Below, piece by piece: positions 1 through 5,693 of a stretch of 5,696 bases of DNA. Below the pieces are notes generated by a model. The model had not been told where the DNA came from. It saw only the letters and a program-made list of their open reading frames with translations, and made no database searches. Position 1 is the first letter of the stretch, and each line of letters opens with the position of its first letter. This stretch comes from Chitinophagaceae bacterium (lineage in GTDB: Bacteria > Bacteroidota > Bacteroidia > Chitinophagales > Chitinophagaceae): assembly GCA_025455665.1 (NCBI GenBank), contig JALOMC010000285.1:1-5696 (forward strand), given 5' to 3'. Made by a program: the position numbers and the translations under genes.

Positions 1-6
1 CGAACG

Positions 7-35
7 GCGCATCCTTTGCGGGATGCGCTATTTTT
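7..35 (+). terminator. Rho-independent terminator-like hairpin at the left edge
   Basis: A perfect 8-bp GC-rich stem, GCGCATCC (7-14) with GGATGCGC (21-28), closes a 6-base loop TTTGCG and is followed by TATTTTT. This is the classic form of an intrinsic terminator, presumably for a plus-strand gene ending left of the window. The loop also carries CCTTTGCG, the same 8-mer found at the -7 box of the cytochrome gene at 4652, so a promoter for the next gene may be superimposed on the terminator. The T tract ends only 5 bases before the ATG at 41, so an attenuator role is also possible. Confidence 0.7.
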
Positions 36-40
36 ATGCC

Positions 41-484
41 ATGAAGGCCCTGCTGAAAATACTGCAAGCAAGCATGCTGCTGTCGGGCCTTTGGCTGCTG
101 TGGCAGGGTAGCTTGTTTTTTACCAATGCCTACCAGCGCTGGCAGGCCAGCCAGCCCATGCCGGGCTGTGGCACCATCAGTACCAACGTAGTTAAAAGTT
201 ACCAGCCAAAAGACTGGCGCTACGATGGTAAAAAGCTATTTATGGCTAACTGTGCCAGCTGCCACAAAACCAACGGCGCCAGCAGCCTGGCGGGTGTGGT
301 GCCCAAATGGCCTCAAGAGGCTGCGCTGAAACAATGGATCCGCAACTGGACCGTAGCCGTGAAAAGCGGCGAGCCCTATGCCCGGATGGTAGCGCAAAGC
401 TCGGAAGCGGCGCAGCCTGTGTTTAAGCACCTGCAGCCAGCAGAGCTGGATGCGCTGGTGGACTACCTGCGGACGCTTGAATAA
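41..484 (+). CDS. Membrane-anchored c-type cytochrome (class I-like, single haem)
   Basis: This is a 147-residue protein with one N-terminal hydrophobic segment (about residues 4-27) that is either a membrane anchor or a signal peptide, followed by a periplasmic single-haem domain. The haem-binding CxxCH is CASCH at residues 71-75 (bases 251-265). The C-terminal part ends in the amphipathic helix usual for class I cytochromes c. It aligns with the cytochrome at 4652 over the whole haem domain (GKKLF..CASCH, W/F-IRN, PYAR/SYAK, final helix). The canonical distal Met of that relative (its AMTP motif) is replaced here by a Gln-Pro stretch, so the sixth haem ligand is unclear; Met116 or His130 are candidates. 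I chose the ATG at 41 because the in-frame ATG at 23, which would add MRYFYA, lies inside the terminator stem. The start at 23 remains possible if transcription begins there. The electron partner is unknown; the gene converges with the oxidoreductase at 514-1869. Confidence 0.85.
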   Translation: MKALLKILQASMLLSGLWLLWQGSLFFTNAYQRWQASQPMPGCGTISTNVVKSYQPKDWRYDGKKLFMANCASCHKTNGASSLAGVVPKWPQEAALKQWIRNWTVAVKSGEPYARMVAQSSEAAQPVFKHLQPAELDALVDYLRTLE

Positions 485-513
485 AGCAGGAGTGACCGCT
501 GTCGGGCTTCGGC

Positions 514-1869
514 TTACCAATGAAATACTTTTCCGCCGGCCAATACTTCCTGGCGCTGCGCATCAAAAGTCACCTTTTGGCCGGTACGCACAGCAGCATT
601 GGTCATAATGCTGGCAATGGAGTGGTAGTAGCCGGCTTCTACCGGCGCATTGGGCGTTTGGCGGCTGCGCAGGCACTCCATCCAGTTGCGCATGTGCAGG
701 CTGGTCAGCGGGTCGGCACCCATGTTGGCGGCCGTAGCGGCTACGGGGGCTTGTGCATTCAGGTCGGCTTCGGGTAGCAGGTTGGCCGTCAGGCCCATGG
801 CGGCCGCTTCTTCGGATCGCATACCGCCCTTGGGCGATACTTTGTTGGTGAGCATGTTCAGCTCGCCGCCATTGCTGTAGTAAATTTCGCTCATGCCCCC
901 GGTACTGTTGTGCATACGGCTGCTAAATACCACCTGAAAGCCCTGGCTGGCATCGTTGGCCGGGCCGTAGTCAAACACGGCCGTCATCGTATCCCAGTTT
1001 TGGCGGCCATCCTTCCAGGCATAAATGCCACCGTTGGCCACCACACTGCGGGGGTGCTGCAGGCCGGTAAACCAATGCACGGTATCTATCTGGTGGCACA
1101 TCCACTGGCCGGGCATGCCACTGCTGTATGGCCAAAACAGGCGGTACTCCAGGTACTTGCGGGCATCCCAGGCTTCGTAGGGGCGGTTTAGCAGGTAGCG
1201 CTTCCAGTCGGTATCCCGCTCCTGGCATTGGGCCACCAGTGCCGGGCGCCGCCAGCGGCCGGGCTGGTTTACATTCCACACCAGCTCTACCATGGTAATG
1301 GGGCCAAACCTGCCATCGGCAATGAACCGGTTGGCGGCATGGTAGTTGGGCCCACTCCGCCGCTGCGATCCTATTTGTACAATGCGCTGGCTTTCTTTGA
1401 TGGCTTTCAGGGCGGCCCGGTTATCGGCCATGGTTTCGGCAAAAGGTTTTTCTACATACGCATCGCAACCAGCCTTCACGGCTTCTATGGCATGCAACGC
1501 ATGCTGAAAATCGGCGGTGCTGATGATAACGGCATCGGCCACCCGGGCATCGTACAATGCCTCATTGTTGGCAAAGGCGCCAACCGGTTGGCCCGTTTGC
1601 TGCTGTAGCCAGGCCTGCCCTTCTTCGCGGCGCAGCTTCCACAAATCACTCACGGCTACCAGCTCGCAGTTCAGCGCCCTGGCATGCTGCATAAAGCAGG
1701 GGCCCAGGGTGCTTTTAAACCGCTCTGAAAAGCCCACCACACCTACCCGGATCCGATCGTTGGCGCCCATAATACGGCGGTAACTGGCCGCCGAAAAACC
1801 GGCTGCACTCAAGGCCAGCGAGGCGCTGGCCATAGAAGATGCTTTTAGAAAAGAACGACGCGAAGACAT
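514..1869 (-). CDS. Tat-exported Gfo/Idh/MocA family oxidoreductase
   Basis: This 451-residue protein starts with a twin-arginine signal (SRRSFLK at residues 3-9, then a hydrophobic Ala/Ser-rich stretch to about 29), so it is predicted to be exported folded with its nicotinamide cofactor. The Rossmann domain begins near residue 39 with VGVVGFSER, whose last glycine position is degenerate, as is common in this Bacteroidota subgroup. The family EKP motif is at 140-142 and VQIGSQRRS at 164-172. The catalytic-domain motif QWMCHQID is at 255-262, with His259 and Asp262 as likely active-site residues. The family typically oxidises or reduces sugar hydroxyls; the exact substrate cannot be read from sequence. 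The frame stays open upstream to 2010, but the ATG at 1869 puts the Tat motif at the N-terminus and leaves the DUF1080 gene unoverlapped. It lies 41 bases downstream of that gene on the same strand, so the two are probably co-transcribed. The leader is A/T-rich with no clear Shine-Dalgarno. Confidence 0.92.
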   Translation of the reverse strand: MSSRRSFLKASSMASASLALSAAGFSAASYRRIMGANDRIRVGVVGFSERFKSTLGPCFMQHARALNCELVAVSDLWKLRREEGQAWLQQQTGQPVGAFANNEALYDARVADAVIISTADFQHALHAIEAVKAGCDAYVEKPFAETMADNRAALKAIKESQRIVQIGSQRRSGPNYHAANRFIADGRFGPITMVELVWNVNQPGRWRRPALVAQCQERDTDWKRYLLNRPYEAWDARKYLEYRLFWPYSSGMPGQWMCHQIDTVHWFTGLQHPRSVVANGGIYAWKDGRQNWDTMTAVFDYGPANDASQGFQVVFSSRMHNSTGGMSEIYYSNGGELNMLTNKVSPKGGMRSEEAAAMGLTANLLPEADLNAQAPVAATAANMGADPLTSLHMRNWMECLRSRQTPNAPVEAGYYHSIASIMTNAAVRTGQKVTFDAQRQEVLAGGKVFHW

Positions 1870-1910
1870 AAGCGAATCATTTTTTGAAAAAGAAAAAGAA
1901 CGACCGGCTA

Positions 1911-3269
1911 CTACTGCAGCGATTGAATTTTCAGACTCCGAAAAGATACTTCGTTGCCGTGGTCTTGTATGAGCAGGCGGCCCCAGGGCGCCATGCCGAA
2001 GTTGGGCCATTTCTCGTATTTGCTGCGGGCTACCAGTGCGTAGTAGTAGGGCGCTCCACGTTGGTACTCCAGCACTTTCCAGCCATTCAGCCAGTGCTCT
2101 ACCCGGTTATCGGGGTACACTACTATCATGCCGCGGTTCCACTCACCTATTTTGCGGCGGGCCCTTGGCTCCCGCAGCGAGGGGATGAGATCGTACAGCG
2201 AAGCCAGTGTACGATTGCCTACGGCGCCCAATTTGGCATCGGGGTGCAGTTCATCATCCAGCAGTTGGTACTCCAGCCCAATGGCCGAGCCTGCATTGCC
2301 CTCCCGCTCGGTTACAAAGTATTTGATGCCGCTATTGGCCCCCGGCGATAGCTTGAAATCGAACTGGAAAATGAAAGCGGAGAAGGTATCGGTGCTGACG
2401 ATATCGCCACCATTGGTGCTTTCGCCGCCGGTAGCGGGCTCTACTGTGAGCAAGCCATCGGCCATGCGCCAGCCTTTTTCAGGAAAGGCGGTTTTGTAAG
2501 CACCGCGCCAGCCCGTGCTTGTTTTGCCATCCCATAGCAGGCGTACGCCATTTTTTTGCTCGGCGGCGCTCAGCTGGTTGGGGATGGTATTTACCACAAA
2601 TACCTGCCCCAACGGCGTAGGGGTAAAGCTGCCCGTACGAATGCGCAGGTTGCGCCACATGATGCGGCGGCCTTCCTGGTTGCGTTGGCCAATGCTGTGC
2701 ACCTGCAGGGCTATAAAGCCGGCGGCCGTTACATCATCTATCACATGTGCGGCTTCTTTGCCGTTTACAAACGTGCGGATGCTGGTGCCCACACACTCTA
2801 TCCGGCATTGGTTCCACTGGCCATGGCGGTACTGCGGCTTGGCAGCGGGGTTCAGGTCCAGCGGGTACAGCCAGTCGCGGCGGGCTTCATCGTAGATGCC
2901 GCCCGTCCAGCCACGGGGCGATGGGTCTATTTCAAACTGATAGCCGTGTACCCGCCCGTCTTTGTAGTCGGGCTTGCTCAGGCTCCTGAACTGGACGCCG
3001 GAATTCATGATGCTGTCCAGCCTGAATTCGAATTCAAACACAAAATCGCCATAGTCTTTTTCGGTCGCCAAAAAGGAGTTAGGCTCGCCAAACACCGTTT
3101 CGCCCACAATAGCGCCATTTTCTACTTTGTAGCGGGCCTTGCCATTCAGCTGCTTCCAGCCGCTCAGGTCTTTGCCGTTGAAAAGTGATTGCCAGCCGCC
3201 TGCGGATTGGGCTGTAGCGGCCATGCAGCTGACAAGGGTGAGGCCAAACAGCCATTTAGGTGCATTCAT
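1911..3269 (-). CDS. Secreted protein with two DUF1080 (3-keto-disaccharide hydrolase) domains
   Basis: This 452-residue exported protein has two tandem DUF1080 (PF06439) lectin-like beta-sandwich domains, about residues 25-212 and 240-450. Each repeats the family landmarks: LFNGKDLSGW (29-38) against LLWDGKTSTGW (244-254), NSGVQFRS (89-96) against NSGIKYFV (312-319), and HGYQFEID (108-115) against GLEYQLLDDE (331-340). DUF1080 proteins are known to cleave 3-keto-glycosides formed by C3-oxidising dehydrogenases, so this is the likely glycoside-cleaving partner of the neighbouring oxidoreductases. The N-terminus is a signal peptide. It contains LVSC (12-15), which fits a lipobox, but ATAQSA a few residues later could serve signal peptidase I, so soluble periplasmic versus lipoprotein is undecided. 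It is first in a two-gene minus-strand unit with the oxidoreductase at 1869-514, and divergent from the one at 3395. Whether both domains are catalytic cannot be told by eye. Confidence 0.9.
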   Translation of the reverse strand: MNAPKWLFGLTLVSCMAATAQSAGGWQSLFNGKDLSGWKQLNGKARYKVENGAIVGETVFGEPNSFLATEKDYGDFVFEFEFRLDSIMNSGVQFRSLSKPDYKDGRVHGYQFEIDPSPRGWTGGIYDEARRDWLYPLDLNPAAKPQYRHGQWNQCRIECVGTSIRTFVNGKEAAHVIDDVTAAGFIALQVHSIGQRNQEGRRIMWRNLRIRTGSFTPTPLGQVFVVNTIPNQLSAAEQKNGVRLLWDGKTSTGWRGAYKTAFPEKGWRMADGLLTVEPATGGESTNGGDIVSTDTFSAFIFQFDFKLSPGANSGIKYFVTEREGNAGSAIGLEYQLLDDELHPDAKLGAVGNRTLASLYDLIPSLREPRARRKIGEWNRGMIVVYPDNRVEHWLNGWKVLEYQRGAPYYYALVARSKYEKWPNFGMAPWGRLLIQDHGNEVSFRSLKIQSLQ

Positions 3270-3290
3270 ACATCAGATGGATTGTAGCAG

Positions 3291-3312
3291 GGGGTAGCAC
3301 GGTGTGTACCCC
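3291..3312. promoter_or_regulatory. Bulged inverted repeat in the divergent intergenic region (possible operator)
   Basis: GGGGTA (3291-3296) pairs perfectly with TACCCC (3307-3312). Inside these, CAC (3298-3300) pairs with GTG (3304-3306) around a 3-base loop, leaving one G bulged, so nine pairs form in all. It lies 22 bases upstream of the DUF1080 start and 83 bases upstream of the oxidoreductase start at 3395, the only non-coding stretch shared by both units. It could be a repressor or activator site for both directions, or a hairpin in the DUF1080 mRNA leader. No family of regulator is recognisable from it. Confidence 0.35.
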
Positions 3313-3365
3313 GTCGAATTGTTTTTTATGTATACCAACCGGGCGGCGCTGTGGCTTACGTCCGC

Positions 3366-3373
3366 TAACTTTA
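3366..3373 (+). promoter_or_regulatory. Probable Bacteroidota -7 box for the oxidoreductase at 3395
   Basis: TAACTTTA matches the Bacteroidota -7 consensus TAnnTTTG in all but the last base. It sits 21 bases before the ATG at 3395, which would give an A-rich leader of roughly 15 bases with no Shine-Dalgarno, a usual arrangement in this phylum. No clear -33 TTTG is seen 19 bases upstream. No comparable box was found for the divergent DUF1080 gene. Confidence 0.5.
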
Positions 3374-3394
3374 GTTCAATATAAAAAAACAAAC

Positions 3395-4603
3395 ATGAGC
3401 AATCGTCGTCGTTTTTTGGCCAGTAGCCTGCGCCTTGGTGCGGGGTTTGCCTTGCTATCGGGCACCCCGATGGAAGTATTGGCGGCCTACCGCCAGCGTA
3501 TAGCTGCCAACGATAAAATAGGCGTAGGCCTGATAGGCTGCAAAGGCATGGGCTGGGCCAACCTGACCTCGATGCTGAAAATACCGCAAACCACCTGCAC
3601 AGCGCTGTGCGATGTAGACGACAGCGTGCTGCGCCAGCGGGTAGCCGAACTGGACAAACTGGGCATGAAACCGCAGGTGCATACCGACTACCGGCGCCTG
3701 CTGGAGCAGGCCGATACCAATGTGGTGATTATAGCCACGCCCGACCACTGGCACTGCCTGATGATGGCCGATGCCTGCGCCGCCGGCAAAGACGTGTACG
3801 TAGAAAAACCGGCCTCGAACAGCATTGGCGAAGCCAGCATCATGGTCCAAACCAAAACCTGGATGTTTAATGGCGCTGGCCTGTTGGCCCCCGTGGCCGA
3901 TGCGGCGGTGCCGGCTGGCGTAAACTACGATGCATGGCTGGGTCCTGCACCCAGGCGGGCCTTCAATGCCAATCGGTTTCACTACAATTTTCGCTGGTAC
4001 TGGGACTATGCCGGCGGCCTGATGACCGACTGGGGGGTACACCTGATAGACATGGTGCTGGTAGGTATGAAAGCCGGCATGCCACAGCAGGTAAGCAGTT
4101 TTGGCGGCCACCTGGCCTATCCCGCCGATGCCCGCGAAACGCCCGATACCCAGCTGGCCATGTTTGACTTTGGCAGTTTTCAAATGAGCTGGGAGCATAC
4201 CATGGGGCGGCGGTACGGCCTTTACGGGCTGGACCATGGCATTGCGTTTGTGGGCAGCGAGGGTACCCTTTTGCTCAACCGGAAGGGTTGGGAGGTAAAA
4301 CCCGAACTAGACGGCCAGCGGCCCAAAATGGAAGCCATCAGCTGGCGGCCCAGCACCGATAATGGGCTTGATCTTCACACGGCCAATTTTGTAAAAGCCC
4401 TGCAAAGCCGCGACGGCAGCCAGCTGAGCTGCCCTATAGAAGCCGGCGCCCTGGTGGCACAGGTAAGCCACATGGGCAACGTGGCCTACCGCACCGGCCA
4501 GCAACTGCAGTGGGAAGCTGCCCGACAGCGCTTTGCACAAAAAGCAGCCAATGAGCTGCTGACGCCGAGGTACCAAAATGGCTGGAAACTGCCCTCGATT
4601 TAA
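3395..4603 (+). CDS. Tat-signal Gfo/Idh/MocA family oxidoreductase with an internal deletion
   Basis: This 402-residue protein has a twin-arginine signal (NRRRFLAS at 3-10), a nucleotide-binding motif GLIGCKGMG (45-53), the family EKP motif (137-139), and a C-terminal catalytic domain with VPAGVNYDAWLGPAP (172-186) and GGLMTDWGVHLID (207-219; Asp212, His216 and Asp219 likely in the active site). Between EKP and the next conserved Trp (157) there are only 17 residues. The paralogue at 514-1869 has 56 there, including VQIGSQRRS. About 39 residues (117 bp) are thus missing in frame near residue 152 (bases 3848-3853), covering a Rossmann strand and connecting helices expected in all active members. 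The protein may be inactive or folded differently. The reading frame is open further upstream to 3260, but the ATG at 3395 gives the Tat signal and follows a plausible promoter. It is divergent from the DUF1080 gene and 48 bases upstream of the cytochrome at 4652. The substrate is unknown, probably a glycoside or sugar. Confidence 0.88.
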   Translation: MSNRRRFLASSLRLGAGFALLSGTPMEVLAAYRQRIAANDKIGVGLIGCKGMGWANLTSMLKIPQTTCTALCDVDDSVLRQRVAELDKLGMKPQVHTDYRRLLEQADTNVVIIATPDHWHCLMMADACAAGKDVYVEKPASNSIGEASIMVQTKTWMFNGAGLLAPVADAAVPAGVNYDAWLGPAPRRAFNANRFHYNFRWYWDYAGGLMTDWGVHLIDMVLVGMKAGMPQQVSSFGGHLAYPADARETPDTQLAMFDFGSFQMSWEHTMGRRYGLYGLDHGIAFVGSEGTLLLNRKGWEVKPELDGQRPKMEAISWRPSTDNGLDLHTANFVKALQSRDGSQLSCPIEAGALVAQVSHMGNVAYRTGQQLQWEAARQRFAQKAANELLTPRYQNGWKLPSI

Positions 4604-4638
4604 CGTAGCACAAAACAATGGCTGCCCGCAGCATGGGC

Positions 4639-4646
4639 TACCTTTG
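4639..4646 (+). promoter_or_regulatory. Bacteroidota -7 promoter box before the cytochrome lipoprotein gene
   Basis: TACCTTTG is a perfect match to the -7 consensus TAnnTTTG and ends 5 bases before the ATG at 4652. With the usual spacing, transcription would begin at or within a few bases of the start codon, giving a leaderless or nearly leaderless mRNA. No -33 TTTG is visible at the expected spacing. It lies in the 48-base gap after the oxidoreductase gene, so the cytochrome may be transcribed on its own as well as by read-through. Confidence 0.6.
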
Positions 4647-4651
4647 CGCCC

Positions 4652-5038
4652 ATGAAAAAGTGGATGCTTTGGGTAGCTGCCGGTATGCTGGCAGCCTGTG
4701 CCGAAACCGAGCCCCCCGCCACCGAAACCAAGCGGGAAATAGCCAGTACCAATACTACGCATGAGGCAGGCAAAAAGCTTTTTTTTGGTAAATGTGCCAG
4801 CTGCCATATGGTAAACAAAGAGCTGACCGGCCCCGCCCTGAAGGGTGTACGGCAGCGCTGGCCCGATCAACAAAAACTGTACGCCTTTATTCGCAACAGC
4901 GACTCGGTGATACAGGTAGACAGCTACGCTAAAAACCTGTGGCTGCAATACAACCAAACAGCCATGACGCCCCACCCCGATCTGACTGATGAACAAATCA
5001 GCCAAATCCTGAATTATATCGCATCGGTCAGCGAATAA
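4652..5038 (+). CDS. c-type cytochrome lipoprotein
   Basis: This is a 128-residue exported single-haem cytochrome. The N-terminus is a lipoprotein signal peptide (two Lys, a hydrophobic core, lipobox LAAC at 13-16), so the mature protein should be lipid-anchored at Cys16. A Thr/Glu/Pro-rich linker (about 17-38) follows. The haem domain has CASCH at 48-52, TGPALKGV (59-66) with the conserved Pro, and the distal axial ligand Met105 in AMTP before the final helix (111-125). All the elements of a functional class I cytochrome c are present. It resembles the cytochrome at 41-484 more than a random family member would, including an identical 14-base stretch over the haem motif (4793-4806 and 251-264). 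It sits between an exported sugar oxidoreductase and an ArsC-like gene. Accepting electrons from periplasmic sugar oxidation is a plausible role but rests on position only. The start is fixed by the signal peptide and adjacent promoter box. Confidence 0.92.
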   Translation: MKKWMLWVAAGMLAACAETEPPATETKREIASTNTTHEAGKKLFFGKCASCHMVNKELTGPALKGVRQRWPDQQKLYAFIRNSDSVIQVDSYAKNLWLQYNQTAMTPHPDLTDEQISQILNYIASVSE

Positions 5039-5077
5039 ATCGACTCGCCTGGCCCCCACCACAGGAACGAATGACAG

Positions 5078-5431
5078 ATGGTACACGTATACGGAATTCC
5101 CAACTGCGACTCGGTAAAAAAGGCACTACAGTGGCTGAAAGCACAGCAGGTGCCGCACCAGTTTCACGACTTTAAGAAAGAAAGCATAACGAAGGCCCAG
5201 CTGGAAAACTGGCTGAAGCAAACCAGCACAGCCATACTTGTAAACAGGAAAGGTACCACCTGGCGGGGCCTATCGGCCGAAGAGCAGGCACAGGCTGATA
5301 CCAAAAAAGGGGCGGTGGCACTGATGATAGAAAAAACATCGGTGATCAAGCGGCCGGTGCTGGTGAAAGACGAGCAGGTGATAGCCGTAGGCTACGATGA
5401 ACAGCTGTATGCCGAAAAACTGAGGGGCTGA
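5078..5431 (+). CDS. ArsC/Spx family protein, YffB-like thioredoxin-fold reductase
   Basis: This 117-residue cytoplasmic protein belongs to the ArsC/Spx branch of the thioredoxin fold and most resembles the YffB-type ArsC-family reductases. The N-terminal strand leads into GIPNCDS with Cys10 as the only cysteine; there is no CxxC, so a Spx-type redox switch is unlikely. The short helix, VNRKGTTWR (55-63) and KRPVL (91-95, with the fold's conserved Pro93) all match the family, and the length is normal. YffB-type proteins are thought to be glutathione-dependent thiol reductases rather than proven arsenate reductases; no arsenic genes are nearby. AGGAA (5063-5067) lies ten bases before the ATG and may act as a ribosome site. 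It starts 39 bases after the cytochrome gene with no terminator between, so co-transcription is likely, though a shared function is not obvious. Confidence 0.88.
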   Translation: MVHVYGIPNCDSVKKALQWLKAQQVPHQFHDFKKESITKAQLENWLKQTSTAILVNRKGTTWRGLSAEEQAQADTKKGAVALMIEKTSVIKRPVLVKDEQVIAVGYDEQLYAEKLRG

Positions 5432-5455
5432 CAGGCAAAGGTGTCAGCCCCTCAG
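5420..5455. terminator. Perfect 14-bp hairpin between convergent genes, likely bidirectional terminator
   Basis: CTGAGGGGCTGACA (5420-5433) and TGTCAGCCCCTCAG (5442-5455) form an uninterrupted 14-bp stem around an 8-base loop. The left arm starts inside the last codons of the ArsC-like gene and covers its TGA stop (5429-5431). There is no T tract on either side, so it is not a textbook intrinsic terminator, but its place between two converging genes suggests it stops or protects transcripts from both directions. Confidence 0.65.
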
Positions 5456-5486
5456 GCGGCTCATTGCCGGGCCATGAACCGCGGCC

Positions 5487-5693
5487 CTACAAACCGCTGA
5501 GGATGTCTTTGCTATTGGTCAGCGGGTCGTCGGCCTTGCCGCTGGTATCTACACTGCCCAGCACATTGTCTACGGCGCCGGCCAGCATCGGAAATTTTTC
5601 GGTTACAAACTGCTTGATTACCGTAATGGTTTTGGCAGCCTGTTCGGGGCTCAGACCTGCTTCACTGGTCAGCTTATTCATCAGTTCGGTCAT
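5487..5693 (-). CDS. Small helical protein of unknown function
   Basis: This is a 68-residue protein I do not recognise. The N-terminal two thirds (about 1-46) read as two or three amphipathic helices with the pattern AGLSPEQAAKTI (12-23), EKFPMLAGAVDNVLG (32-46). The tail (47-68) is polar and ends in ILSGL. The GLSPEQA-type helix followed by a Pro-containing second helix recalls small DUF2780/DUF937-like helical proteins, but the match is by eye and weak. There is no signal peptide, transmembrane segment or cysteine. The ATG at 5693 is only three bases from the window edge, so a longer N-terminus outside cannot be excluded. It converges on the ArsC-like gene, with the 14-bp hairpin between them; a 5-bp GGGCC/GGCCC inverted repeat (5469-5487) lies just after its stop. 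Confidence 0.65.
   Translation of the reverse strand: MTELMNKLTSEAGLSPEQAAKTITVIKQFVTEKFPMLAGAVDNVLGSVDTSGKADDPLTNSKDILSGL

Noticed and set aside
485..513. Possible terminator between the converging cytochrome and oxidoreductase genes
   Set aside because: No stem longer than a few base pairs and no T tract could be found in this 29-base gap.
1870..2010. N-terminal extension of 47 residues for the minus-strand oxidoreductase
   Set aside because: It would overlap the end of the DUF1080 gene and bury the Tat motif inside the chain; the ATG at 1869 gives a proper signal peptide.
2556..3188. Plus-strand open frame of 210 codons
   Set aside because: It is antisense to the double-DUF1080 gene and has no recognisable domain or start signals.
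3260..3394. N-terminal extension of 45 residues for the plus-strand oxidoreductase
   Set aside because: It would run through the divergent promoter region and put the Tat motif about 50 residues in; the ATG at 3395 fits better.
3455..4237. Minus-strand open frame of 260 codons
   Set aside because: It is antisense to the Gfo/Idh/MocA gene at 3395-4603 and its composition (His/Gly/Ala-rich, no motif) is that of a GC-rich shadow frame.
4621..4638. Small inverted repeats (GCTGC/GCAGC and GCCC/GGGC) after the oxidoreductase stop
   Set aside because: The stems are only 4-5 bp, mutually exclusive, and have no T tract, so a terminator here is not supported.
4307..5086. Minus-strand open frame of 259 codons
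   Set aside because: It lies antisense across the 3' part of the oxidoreductase and the whole cytochrome lipoprotein gene, both of which have clear family motifs. Its translation shows no domain.
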